Of a stretch of DNA of 64,000 bases, positions 29,788 to 38,397 are shown in pieces. The notes beneath the pieces were generated by a model. That model made no database searches. It saw nothing but the letters and a program-made list of their open reading frames with translations, and was not told the DNA's origin. The stretch covers positions 1-64,000 of the forward strand of contig NZ_JAMBPV010000002.1 in NCBI RefSeq assembly GCF_029531845.1, given 5' to 3'. This DNA comes from Staphylococcus equorum (GTDB lineage: Bacteria; Bacillota; Bacilli; Staphylococcales; Staphylococcaceae). How positions within the stretch are numbered: position 1 is the stretch's first letter; every line of letters begins with the position of its first letter. Both the position numbers and the translations under genes were made by a program.

Positions 29788-29888
29788 ATAAATCCTTATT
29801 ATAAATGGTTCGCTCTTTATATCTATGCCTAAAAGATATTATTTGATAAACTAAAAGGTAAGTAAAACATATAAGGGGCTGAAGAGAT

Positions 29889-30185
29889 ATGCATGATACG
29901 TTAATGAGTGTCCAAATTATTCCGAAAACTGCTAATGGTGAAGATGTTATACCTTATGTTGATGAAGCGATAAAAATAATTGACGATTCTGGTTTGGCTT
30001 ATAGAGTAGGGCCACTAGAAACCACAGTACAGGGTGAAATGAATGAATGTTTGATCTTGATTCAAAAATTAAATGAGCGTATGGTAGAATTAGAAATACC
30101 AAGTACGATTAGTCAGGTTAAGTTTTACCATGTCCCTGAAGGTATTACAATCGAGACACTTACTGGAAAATATGACGAAATTTAA
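29889..30185 (+). CDS. Thiamine-binding protein, MTH1187/YqgV family
   Basis: 98 aa ferredoxin-like protein: SVQIIPKTANGEDVIPYVDEAIKII, GLAYRVGPLETTVQGE, PSTISQVKFYH. Family members bind thiamine pyrimidine-type ligands in solution. A thiamine-related transporter component, thiW, lies about 2.3 kb downstream. GGGGCTGAAGAG before the ATG is a moderate ribosome site. The exact role is unproven. Confidence 0.88.
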   Translation: MHDTLMSVQIIPKTANGEDVIPYVDEAIKIIDDSGLAYRVGPLETTVQGEMNECLILIQKLNERMVELEIPSTISQVKFYHVPEGITIETLTGKYDEI

Positions 30186-30209
30186 AACATAGATAATAAA
30201 TGATTTTAC

Positions 30210-30345
30210 GGGAATGAGACAGAAATCTATTATTTTAACAAGATTTCGTCGTCCCACCCCGGCAAAGCTGACTAGAAAATGGAATACAAGAGCTGAAGCT
30301 CTTGTATAAGACTACTTATCTTCATAAATGAAGTAGTAGTTCTTT
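30210..30345. repeat. Probable staphylococcal intergenic repeat with two hairpins
   Basis: GGGAATGAGACAGAAATCT pairs with AGATTTCgTCgTCCC (30241-30255). It is followed by the GC-rich CACCCCGGCAAAGC, then a perfect hairpin ATACAAGAGCT/AGCTCTTGTAT (30284-30307). The 'gacagaaat ... gtcccaccccgg' signature resembles dispersed intergenic repeats of staphylococci. Only one copy is in this window, so repetition is recalled, not seen. Confidence 0.5.
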
Positions 30346-30401
30346 AAAAGCTTGATATAAGCGCATTTTCAATTCAGTCAGCCACTGCCAATTTAATAGT
30401 T

Positions 30402-30438
30402 GAGGCTGAGACATGTATATTTTCTCAGCCTCGTTTTT
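30402..30438 (+). terminator. Strong hairpin terminator upstream of miaB
   Basis: Perfect 10-bp stem GAGGCTGAGA / TCTCAGCCTC, then GTTTTT. The gap 30186-30606 holds this, the repeat element, and no gene that I can support. Confidence 0.8.
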
Positions 30439-30606
30439 GTTTATTTGGCAAGACCTTTTGCACTTTGGGGCTAAATTTAATATAATGAAGTAATGATTAT
30501 GGATAAAGTTATAGAACTTTGAACGACTAGGTTGAAATACAAAAATATAAAACATATTTTAAAACACTTGTTCTTAGTTTATATGATATAGAAAGGATTT
30601 TGTAGA

Positions 30607-32148
30607 GTGAATGAAGAGCAAAGAAAAAGTACTTCTATAGATATTTTAGCTGAACGAGACAAGAAGACTAAAGATTATAGTAAGTATTTTGAGCATGTGT
30701 ATCAACCACCAAGTCTAAAAGAAGCGCGTAAACGCGGTAAAGAAGAAGTGAACTATAACCGTGATTTCCACATAGATGAAAAATATCGCAATATGGGTCA
30801 AGGGAAGACCTTCTTAATTAAAACATATGGTTGCCAAATGAATGCTCATGATACAGAAGTCATGGCCGGTATTTTAGGCGCTTTAGGTTATACAGCAACA
30901 GAAGATATTAATCATGCTGATGTGATTTTAATTAACACATGTGCAATACGTGAAAACGCGGAAAGTAAAGTGTTTAGTGAAATAGGCAATTTAAAACACT
31001 TGAAACGAGAAAAGCCAGAAACAGTTATTGGTGTATGTGGCTGTATGTCACAAGAAGAATCAGTCGTTAACAAAATCCTTAAATCATATCAAAACGTTGA
31101 TATCATTTTTGGAACGCATAACATTCATCGTTTACCAGAAATTTTAGAAGAAGCTTATTTATCAAAAGCGATGGTTGTTGAAGTATGGTCTAAAGAAGGA
31201 GACGTTATTGAAAACCTCCCTAAAGTAAGAAAAGGTAATATTAAAGCATGGGTAAATATTATGTATGGCTGTGACAAATTCTGTACATATTGCATTGTAC
31301 CTTTTACAAGAGGTAAAGAACGTAGTAGACGTCCAGATGATATCATTGCTGAAGTGAGAGATTTGGCACGTCAAGGTTATCAGGAAATTACGTTACTTGG
31401 TCAAAACGTTAACGCATATGGTAAAGATATAGAGGGCTTGGAATATGGTTTGGGTGATTTATTAGAAGATATTACACAAATTGATATACCAAGAGTGAGA
31501 TTTACTACAAGCCACCCTTGGGACTTTACGGATCGTATGATTGAAGTTATTGCAAACGGAGGCAATATTGTACCTCATGTACATTTACCAGTTCAATCAG
31601 GCAACAATGCAGTATTAAAAATTATGGGCCGTAAATATACACGTGAAAGCTATTTAGATTTAGTAGATAGAATTAAAACGCAGATACCTAATGTTGCATT
31701 GACTACGGATATTATTGTTGGTTATCCAAATGAAACTGAAGCACAATTTGAAGAAACGTTAACATTGTATGATGAAGTTGAATTTGAACATGCATATACT
31801 TATATTTATTCACAAAGAGATGGCACGCCAGCAGCGAAGATGAAAGATAATGTGCCTTTAGATGTGAAGAAAGATAGATTACAGCAATTAAATAAAAAAG
31901 TAGCTTATTATTCAGAACAAGCTATGAAACAATATGAAGGCAAAGTAATTCAAGTGTTATGTGAAGGTGCCAGTAAGAAGGATAATACTGTGTTAGCAGG
32001 CTACACTTCAAAAAATAAACTTGTTAACTTCAAAGCACCTAAAGAAATGATAGGTAGAATTGTAGATGTACAAGTTGACGAAGCGAAGCAATTTTCATTA
32101 AACGGTACATTTTTACGTGCGACTGAAAAAGCAGTGGTGACTCAATAA
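30607..32148 (+). CDS. miaB: tRNA-2-methylthio-N6-dimethylallyladenosine synthase
   Basis: 513 aa, GTG start with GAAAGGA upstream. MiaB is a radical-SAM methylthiotransferase that converts i6A37 to ms2i6A37 in tRNAs, downstream of MiaA (encoded at 51925). The N-terminal domain has three cluster Cys blocks ([29 protein letters not shown]). The radical-SAM motif is [18 protein letters not shown] (CxxxCxxC). A TRAM domain closes the protein. The N-terminal extension of about 65 residues is typical for Firmicutes. ricA overlaps its stop by one base. Confidence 0.97.
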   Translation: MNEEQRKSTSIDILAERDKKTKDYSKYFEHVYQPPSLKEARKRGKEEVNYNRDFHIDEKYRNMGQGKTFLIKTYGCQMNAHDTEVMAGILGALGYTATEDINHADVILINTCAIRENAESKVFSEIGNLKHLKREKPETVIGVCGCMSQEESVVNKILKSYQNVDIIFGTHNIHRLPEILEEAYLSKAMVVEVWSKEGDVIENLPKVRKGNIKAWVNIMYGCDKFCTYCIVPFTRGKERSRRPDDIIAEVRDLARQGYQEITLLGQNVNAYGKDIEGLEYGLGDLLEDITQIDIPRVRFTTSHPWDFTDRMIEVIANGGNIVPHVHLPVQSGNNAVLKIMGRKYTRESYLDLVDRIKTQIPNVALTTDIIVGYPNETEAQFEETLTLYDEVEFEHAYTYIYSQRDGTPAAKMKDNVPLDVKKDRLQQLNKKVAYYSEQAMKQYEGKVIQVLCEGASKKDNTVLAGYTSKNKLVNFKAPKEMIGRIVDVQVDEAKQFSLNGTFLRATEKAVVTQ

Positions 32149-32507
32149 TGTATGAAAAAGATGATATATTAGCTGAAGCAAATCGCATTAGTGAACGAAT
32201 TAAATCATTGGATACAGTAAAAGAATATCATACTGTAGAACAACAAATTCATTACAATAAAAATATTGAACAGCGGATGAAAGATTTAAAGAAAACGCAA
32301 AAACAATCCGTAAACTTACAGAATTACGGTAAAACAGAGGCTTTAAAACAATCTGAAGGTAAAATACAGGGTATTGAGCAAGATATTAATGTGTTACCTA
32401 TAGTTGAAGAGTTCAGAGAATCACAAACTGAAGCAAATGATTTATTACAAATGATGATAAGTACAATGTCTGATCGTTTAAATCAGCATGAACAAAATGA
32501 GGACTAG
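32148..32507 (+). CDS. ricA: RicA (YmcA/YlbF family) regulator of RNA processing
   Basis: 119 aa, almost entirely helical. In B. subtilis RicA (YmcA) joins YlbF and YaaT in a Fe-S-containing complex that steers RNase Y. Start TAATG overlaps the miaB stop, so the two are co-translated; the miaB-ymcA order is conserved in Bacillales. There is no Cys in this copy, so it cannot supply cluster ligands itself. Together with rny in this window it forms part of the RNase Y pathway. Confidence 0.88.
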   Translation: MYEKDDILAEANRISERIKSLDTVKEYHTVEQQIHYNKNIEQRMKDLKKTQKQSVNLQNYGKTEALKQSEGKIQGIEQDINVLPIVEEFRESQTEANDLLQMMISTMSDRLNQHEQNED

Positions 32508-32532
32508 CTTGTAATGTACTTTCAGGAAAGGA

Positions 32533-33039
32533 ATGAACCGAATGAAGACAATTAAGACGAAAAGGTTAACATTAACTGCAATATTCATCGCTATCAATGT
32601 AGTGTTGAGTAGTATTATTGTCATTCCGTTAGGGCCAATTAAAGCAGCACCTATTCAACATTTAATTAATGTACTATGTGCCGTGTTTGTCGGCCCTTGG
32701 TTTGGACTAGCTCAAGCATTTATATCTTCTATATTACGCATGACTTTTGGTACTGGTAGCTTCTTCGCCTTTCCTGGAAGTATGGTAGGTGTACTACTCG
32801 CAAGTGGTTTTTACCATTACCGTAAGCATATCTTTATGGCTGCGGTTGGTGAAGTTATAGGGACAGGCATTATTGGAAGTATAGTGTGTATTCCATTAGC
32901 CTGGATACTTGGCTTTTCAAACTTTGCGATTAAACCATTAATGTTAGCATTTATCGTTTCTAGTATTATTGGTGCTATCATCAGTTATATAATATTAATG
33001 ATATTGAAAAGAAAAGGCATATTAAAACGCTTCTTATAA
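32533..33039 (+). CDS. thiW: ThiW: substrate-binding (S) component of a thiamine-precursor ECF transporter
   Basis: 168 aa with about five membrane helices. LGPIKAAPIQHLINVLCAVFVGPW and GTGSFFAFPGSMVGVLLAS are the ThiW signatures. ThiW binds a thiamine precursor, probably the thiazole, and uses the shared ECF energising module, whose genes are not here. AGGAAAGG precedes the ATG at 32533; a second ATG at 32542 is a better distance from it. No TPP riboswitch is visible upstream: it follows ricA by 25 bases and appears to be read from the miaB-ricA transcript, which is unusual for a thiamine gene. Confidence 0.88.
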   Translation: MNRMKTIKTKRLTLTAIFIAINVVLSSIIVIPLGPIKAAPIQHLINVLCAVFVGPWFGLAQAFISSILRMTFGTGSFFAFPGSMVGVLLASGFYHYRKHIFMAAVGEVIGTGIIGSIVCIPLAWILGFSNFAIKPLMLAFIVSSIIGAIISYIILMILKRKGILKRFL

Positions 33040-33058
33040 GCTATATCAGATTTACGAT

Positions 33059-33168
33059 ACGAGATTAAGACTCAAATAACTAATCATGAAGTTTTTGGAT
33101 GGATAACGAAACAAGTTATGACATGCTAATATTCTTGATTACTTATAGAGGCTTGATCTCGTTTTTTT
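33059..33168 (+). terminator. Terminator after thiW
   Basis: Arms ACGAGATtAAGaCTC and GAgGCTTgATCTCGT, followed by TTTTTTT, with a long internal loop that itself can fold. Confidence 0.7.
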
Positions 33169-33223
33169 GGATTTAAATCTATGGCTACTTTACATTTACT
33201 ATATTGATAACCATAAAGATATA

Positions 33224-34435
33224 TTATGTTTCATAATTTTTTAAGCGATATTGTTTTGGAGTTAATCCGACAGTGCGCTTGAAAACTTTAATAAAATAGC
33301 TTTGATCTGAGAAGCTAAGCTGATGTGCTATTTCAGAAATAGATAAGTGCGAGTTATCTAGCCATAATTTAGATTCTTCTAGTTTTTTCTCCGTTATATA
33401 CGCGCTTATAGTAATACCAACTTCCTTCTTGAAGATATGAGATAAATATTTTGAGCTTAAATTCACATGCTTTGCTAATTTATCTAAAGTTAAAGATTGA
33501 TATAAATGGTTGTAAATATATTGCTGCACTAAATTAATGGGTTGTGAATATTTAGAACTATTTAATTTTTTAACCTGATTGGCAAATTTTATAAATATAT
33601 ATTCTACAGAGTTTATTAAATCAATTTCTTTTTCTACTTCTATCTTTTGAATGAGTAGATCACTCATTGAGTATGCTACTTCATAGTGTAATCCACCTTC
33701 AATTGCTGATCTACTCGCTATAGCCACAGCAGAAATAGCTAGATTTTTATCATTACGAATAAGGTTATCAGGCGTAACTACGCCAACTGTTTCTAAATTA
33801 ATTGTATTTTTAAAAATTCTTTTTATGTTATCTATATCTCCATGCTTGATATATTCATTAAATTTGTTTTCTAACAAAATATCATGATGTAGTTGTTTAT
33901 TTAGTCGTTTAATAGAAAGTTCGAAATCAATATCATTTTCTAAGACAGGAGTATTAAGAGATTGTTCTTTGACAGTTGATGGCGAAATTTGCTTTCTAAA
34001 TAACAAAAAATAAACGAGTTGCCCCATATTAATGAGGTCATTTTTTTTATAGATAGGAATAGAGTTAAAATAAATTTTCAAATTCTTTTTTAAATAAAGT
34101 GGCACTTTATAGCGTTTTATATAATCATAAAAAAGACTATGAGTCACTTCTTCTAACACACAGGGTCCTATAGTAAAGTCGAAATCTTCAGTTCGTAAAC
34201 ATAAATAATATTCTATATCATTAAGTGATTTAATTATCGGTATTTCAAAAGTAGATTCAATTCCCATAAATAGATCCTTATATAATTCATCTGTGGTAAG
34301 AAAAGGGTTTTCTCGATTTGAAAATTTATATTCTTTAATAGTGATATTTGCATTACTTATTAGAATATTCATTCCAGTATTGGCTTGTATCATTTTACAT
34401 ATATAATCAAGTTCATCGTTTATAACGCAATTCAT
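33224..34435 (-). CDS. AraC-family transcriptional regulator
   Basis: 403 aa, start with AGGAGGAAGT upstream. The C-terminal 100 residues contain two HTH motifs of AraC/XylS type (LTLDKLAKHVNLSSKYLSHIFKKEVGITISAYI and LSISEIAHQLSFSDQSYFIKVFKRTVGLTPKQYR). The N-terminal 300 residues have no family I can name; the layout resembles YesN-like or other large AraC proteins with a sensory N-terminus and no membrane segment. It is divergent from the esterase gene, so it probably controls the esterase and GH3 genes, sensing a sugar or glycoside. Confidence 0.9.
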   Translation of the reverse strand: MNCVINDELDYICKMIQANTGMNILISNANITIKEYKFSNRENPFLTTDELYKDLFMGIESTFEIPIIKSLNDIEYYLCLRTEDFDFTIGPCVLEEVTHSLFYDYIKRYKVPLYLKKNLKIYFNSIPIYKKNDLINMGQLVYFLLFRKQISPSTVKEQSLNTPVLENDIDFELSIKRLNKQLHHDILLENKFNEYIKHGDIDNIKRIFKNTINLETVGVVTPDNLIRNDKNLAISAVAIASRSAIEGGLHYEVAYSMSDLLIQKIEVEKEIDLINSVEYIFIKFANQVKKLNSSKYSQPINLVQQYIYNHLYQSLTLDKLAKHVNLSSKYLSHIFKKEVGITISAYITEKKLEESKLWLDNSHLSISEIAHQLSFSDQSYFIKVFKRTVGLTPKQYRLKNYET

Positions 34436-34577
34436 AATACTTCCTCCTTATTGATAGAAAATATACTATTTTTATGGAAAAAGTGCAATTAAATCTTTTA
34501 GGAAAAGAGTAGAATAAGAGATATAAGAAAAAGTTTTATTTATTATGCTGTTTGTAAATAAAAGGAGTGACGCTATT

Positions 34578-35540
34578 GTGGATATTTTACGAAAAAAATT
34601 AAGCGAAGATAAAAAAGAAAATGCTATGGATAGTATGAAGTTATTAGCTAAGCTTCCGGGGCCTGTATTAGAATATTTTATTCGATTCAATCTTAAAACC
34701 TTTAGAAAATCTATGGAAAATCAAGATCAAAAACTATTGAATTACAGTAATCCAAATCATAAAGAAACGTATAAAATTTACGGGTGGAAAAATTTAATTT
34801 TATTAAATGTATATCGAAATAATAGCAACTCCGGTGACAAGAAACCATTATTTTATTTTATCCATGGTGGTGCATTTATTGGTGGTTCTTCCTACGTAAA
34901 TGATAATTTTATGAGAGCACTTGCTGACAGAACAGGTTACCTTATTGCGAGTGTAGATTATACCTTATCACCTGAAGCCAAATACCCAGAGGGGTTAAAC
35001 GACTGTTATAAGGGGTTAAATTATTTATTGAAGTATGCGGATGACTTTAAAATTGATACAACTCAAATTAGTATAGGCGGAGATAGTGCAGGTGGTAATT
35101 TAGCAGCGTCATTAATTTTAAAATTAGCAAAAGAAAAGATTAAGGTCCAAAATCAAATTTTATATTATCCATTAACAGATTTTATTTCTTTAGATAAACC
35201 TAGTTATAAACAACAAGGCGCAGCCTTTCAGGGGATGAAAAAACTTGTTTATGCAATACGTCATTTATATTTAAAGAACAAAAAGGAAAGAAGTTTACCT
35301 TTTGTATCCCCATTAAGAGCAAATATACCAACTGAAATGCCTAAGACATTAATTATAGTTGCTGAAAAAGATGGACTAAGAAGTGATGGTATAGAATACG
35401 CTGAGTTATTAGAAAAATCAGGACATGATGTATCATGTTTATTATATGAAAATACGTATCATGCATTCATAAATGATCTTGGGTATTCAGTTGAAGCAGA
35501 TGATGCACTTGATGAAACAATTCGTTTTATTACAAACTAA
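34578..35540 (+). CDS. Alpha/beta hydrolase, HSL-type carboxylesterase
   Basis: 320 aa from the GTG at 34578, which has AAAGGAG 10 bases upstream; a longer frame from 34545 includes that site and is rejected. The oxyanion motif HGGAFIGG is at about 96-103 and the nucleophile elbow GDSAGGN puts Ser at residue 170. Late Asp and His are in IIVAEKDGLRSDG and YENTYHAF. No signal peptide. It is followed 82 bases later by a GH3 beta-glucosidase and divergent from an AraC regulator; de-esterification of acylated glycosides is a reasonable guess, not shown. Confidence 0.88.
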   Translation: MDILRKKLSEDKKENAMDSMKLLAKLPGPVLEYFIRFNLKTFRKSMENQDQKLLNYSNPNHKETYKIYGWKNLILLNVYRNNSNSGDKKPLFYFIHGGAFIGGSSYVNDNFMRALADRTGYLIASVDYTLSPEAKYPEGLNDCYKGLNYLLKYADDFKIDTTQISIGGDSAGGNLAASLILKLAKEKIKVQNQILYYPLTDFISLDKPSYKQQGAAFQGMKKLVYAIRHLYLKNKKERSLPFVSPLRANIPTEMPKTLIIVAEKDGLRSDGIEYAELLEKSGHDVSCLLYENTYHAFINDLGYSVEADDALDETIRFITN

Positions 35541-35622
35541 GCAAAGATAATTTCGACAAATTAACAATTAATTTGGAAATTCCTGTATTTCGCAAATTCT
35601 TATTTTAGGGGAGAGGTATCTT

Positions 35623-37845
35623 ATGAAAAACAATGAAATAATTAAAAATTTATCATTAGAAGAAAAAATTAAAATTGTGACTGGACAGGCGTTTTGGTAT
35701 ACACATGACTTAGAAGGTAATGGATTAAATGCACTACTGCTTACAGATGGTCCTTCTGGAGTTAGAAAACAAGAAGAGGGAGCTGATGCTCTAGGATTAA
35801 ACCAAAGCATTAAAACAATTAGTTTTCCAAGTTTAGCACTAATTGCTAGTTCATTTGATAAAAATTTGTTACGTCAATATGGTGAATACTTAGGACAAAT
35901 CGCAAAAAGTGAAAAAGTTAATGTGCTGTTAGGTCCTGGTATAAACATTAAAAGAAACCCTTTGGCCGGCAGGAATTTTGAATATATGTCTGAAGACCCT
36001 TTAGTAGCTGGTAACCTTGCTACAGCATATATTAACGGCTTACAGTCTCAAGGCATAGGTTCAAGTGTAAAACACTTTGCAGCTAATAATAGAGAGAATC
36101 AACGTTTTACAAATTCTTCTAATATGGATGAACGAACACTGAGAGAAATTTATCTTAGTGCATTTGAAACAGTTGTAAAATATGCCCATCCAGCTACAAT
36201 TATGAGTTCTTATAATGCCATTAACTACGTTCCCGTTTCTGAGAATAAATGGCTACTTACAGACGTGCTGAGAAATGAATGGGGATATCAAGGTGTAGTT
36301 GTCTCTGACTGGTCGGCGGTAAAACATCGTTCCAAATCATTAAAGGCAGGACTAAATTTGGAAATGCCTGGTAAGGGACAAAGTACATTAGCTGAAATAA
36401 CAAATGCTATAGAAAGTGGCGAATTGGACGAGCATATACTAGATATCTCAGTAGATCGTGTTTTAACGTTAATTAAACAATATCAAATCAAAGATGAAGC
36501 GCAGTCTTATGACAAAGCGAGTTACCATGATTTCTCAAGAGTCCTGGCAAGTAAAAGTATTATTTTATTAAAAAATGAAAAAAATAACCTACCATTAAAT
36601 TCATCATCATTAGGCTTGATTGGTGAGCTTGCAGCTAAACCAAGAATTCAAGGTGGCGGTTCTTCAAAAGTTAATCCGTATAACATTGTAACGCCATTGG
36701 ATGCTTTTAATACACACCAAATAGAATATACACAGGGTTACCATATTAGTAATCATGAAGTAGATCAAAAGCTTCAACAAGAAGCTGTAAAAGTAGCGCA
36801 ACAAAACGACCAAGTAATATTATTTTTAGGCTATCCTGAAAGTTATGAAACTGAAGGATTCGATAAAAATGCTTTAGCATTACCAGACAATCAATTAACA
36901 TTATTAGATGCAGTAACGAGAGAGAATCAAAATGTAACTGTGGTTTTACAAAATGGTGGGACAGTACTTATGCCTTGGGCTCATAGAGTGAAATCTATTG
37001 TCGAAACCTATTTATCAGGTGAAGCGGTAGGAGAAGCAATCAAAGATATATTAACTGGTAAACAAAATCCAGCAGGTAAATTAACAGAAACTGTTCCAAA
37101 ACGAATTGAAGATGTTCCTTCGTATTTAACATTTAATCAAAGTAAAGCAGAAGAAGAATACAGAGAAGGGATATATGTAGGGTATAGATATTACGATACA
37201 AAGCGTATCAAAACTCAATTTCCATTTGGTCACGGTTTAAGTTATACAACCTTTGAGTATTCTAATATCCAGGTTGCTCCACAAGAAAATAGCCTGGAAA
37301 TTAATTTGGATATCAAAAATACTGGGAAAATATTTGGGGAAGAAGTTATACAAGTTTATATTGGAAATCGTACAAGTGATATAGATATGCCGTTCAAAGA
37401 ACTCCGAGATTTTGAACGTATTGCTTTAGATGCAAACGAGTCAAAAACAATTACGTTTGATATACCTTATAAAGCTTTGCGCTGGTTTAATAATAATACA
37501 AGACAGTGGTTAATAGATGATGGAGACTATGTAATATATGTAGGTTCATCAGTTGAAGATATTAGATTAGAGCGATCAGTCACTCTAGATATAACAAATC
37601 AAACAAAATTACATTGGATTCATGAAGACACTTATGTGTATGAATTAGTGTTAAGAAAAAATGAAATCAAGCAATCACTGAAACAATATCAATTTGACGA
37701 AATCATAGCTAAAGTAACAGAAGATCCCGAACTTGCGCCACTTTTTGAAAATTTACCCTTACGCTCACTTATAATGCTCGATATTGATATAGAGACAGTA
37801 CATGACTTTATCAATGCCGCAAATGAAGAATTAAAGGATAAATAA
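35623..37845 (+). CDS. Glycoside hydrolase family 3 beta-glucosidase
   Basis: 740 aa. GH3 N-terminal TIM barrel with KHFAANNRE (about 150-158) and the nucleophile Asp229 in VVSDWSAV. The second alpha/beta domain (about 300-520) has YPESYETEGFDK as the probable acid/base region. A C-terminal fibronectin-III-like domain (about 565-640) includes the EEVIQVYIGNR block. No signal peptide, so the substrate must be imported. GGGGAGAGG precedes the ATG. It probably cleaves beta-linked glucosides or xylosides of plant origin under the AraC regulator. Confidence 0.92.
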   Translation: MKNNEIIKNLSLEEKIKIVTGQAFWYTHDLEGNGLNALLLTDGPSGVRKQEEGADALGLNQSIKTISFPSLALIASSFDKNLLRQYGEYLGQIAKSEKVNVLLGPGINIKRNPLAGRNFEYMSEDPLVAGNLATAYINGLQSQGIGSSVKHFAANNRENQRFTNSSNMDERTLREIYLSAFETVVKYAHPATIMSSYNAINYVPVSENKWLLTDVLRNEWGYQGVVVSDWSAVKHRSKSLKAGLNLEMPGKGQSTLAEITNAIESGELDEHILDISVDRVLTLIKQYQIKDEAQSYDKASYHDFSRVLASKSIILLKNEKNNLPLNSSSLGLIGELAAKPRIQGGGSSKVNPYNIVTPLDAFNTHQIEYTQGYHISNHEVDQKLQQEAVKVAQQNDQVILFLGYPESYETEGFDKNALALPDNQLTLLDAVTRENQNVTVVLQNGGTVLMPWAHRVKSIVETYLSGEAVGEAIKDILTGKQNPAGKLTETVPKRIEDVPSYLTFNQSKAEEEYREGIYVGYRYYDTKRIKTQFPFGHGLSYTTFEYSNIQVAPQENSLEINLDIKNTGKIFGEEVIQVYIGNRTSDIDMPFKELRDFERIALDANESKTITFDIPYKALRWFNNNTRQWLIDDGDYVIYVGSSVEDIRLERSVTLDITNQTKLHWIHEDTYVYELVLRKNEIKQSLKQYQFDEIIAKVTEDPELAPLFENLPLRSLIMLDIDIETVHDFINAANEELKDK

Positions 37846-37955
37846 TTATATGTGAATTGTTTATTATAAAATAGAGCACAGATTAATTTATTTTGTATTT
37901 TTACACTATACGATGTTGCAATATGATTATTAGGATTTGTAGTATAAATACTTTA

Positions 37956-37986
37956 CCCCTCACTATGCCAGTAGTGAGGGGGTTTT
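37956..37986 (+). terminator. Terminator after the GH3 gene
   Basis: Perfect 10-bp stem CCCCTCACTA / TAGTGAGGGG with TTTTA tail. Confidence 0.85.
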
Positions 37987-38397
37987 ATTGGTGTGGCTAA
38001 TATCGCCTATTTATCATTACATTTGCATCGCCAATATACATATAACATATACGCATCTATATAGTTTGAATATATAAAATCAAGGTTTTTCTAAGAGCGC
38101 TTATAAAAGCGTTTGATTATAATTAAGCTTTAACGCTATGATTGAATAAATAGGCGTAATATCTAAAGTTATGTTAAAATTTAAGAGTTAAATTAACTAA
38201 TTAAGTTAAAGAAAATTAAATGGATAGCGATAACGTGAAAAGTGATTTTCGATACATAAATGAATTTGAAAACACGCTCAGTGCATAATTTTTAATATGT
38301 ACATGCATGATCACATATACATATTGAAATATACAGCAATAAATGAATTTAATTATTCAAAAGTAAGAAACTAATAGAAGGATTGTGAAATATCAAA
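37987..38397. other. Long spacer before mutS
   Basis: About 410 bases, very AT-rich. It holds a short inverted element GCGCTTATAAAAGCG near 38096-38112 and no supported reading frame. The mutS promoter must lie here but I cannot choose one. Confidence 0.4.

Noticed and set aside
38096..38112. Possible cre site in the spacer before mutS
   Set aside because: The GCGCTTATAAAAGCG element does not fit the cre consensus at several positions, and mismatch repair is not a catabolite-controlled pathway.
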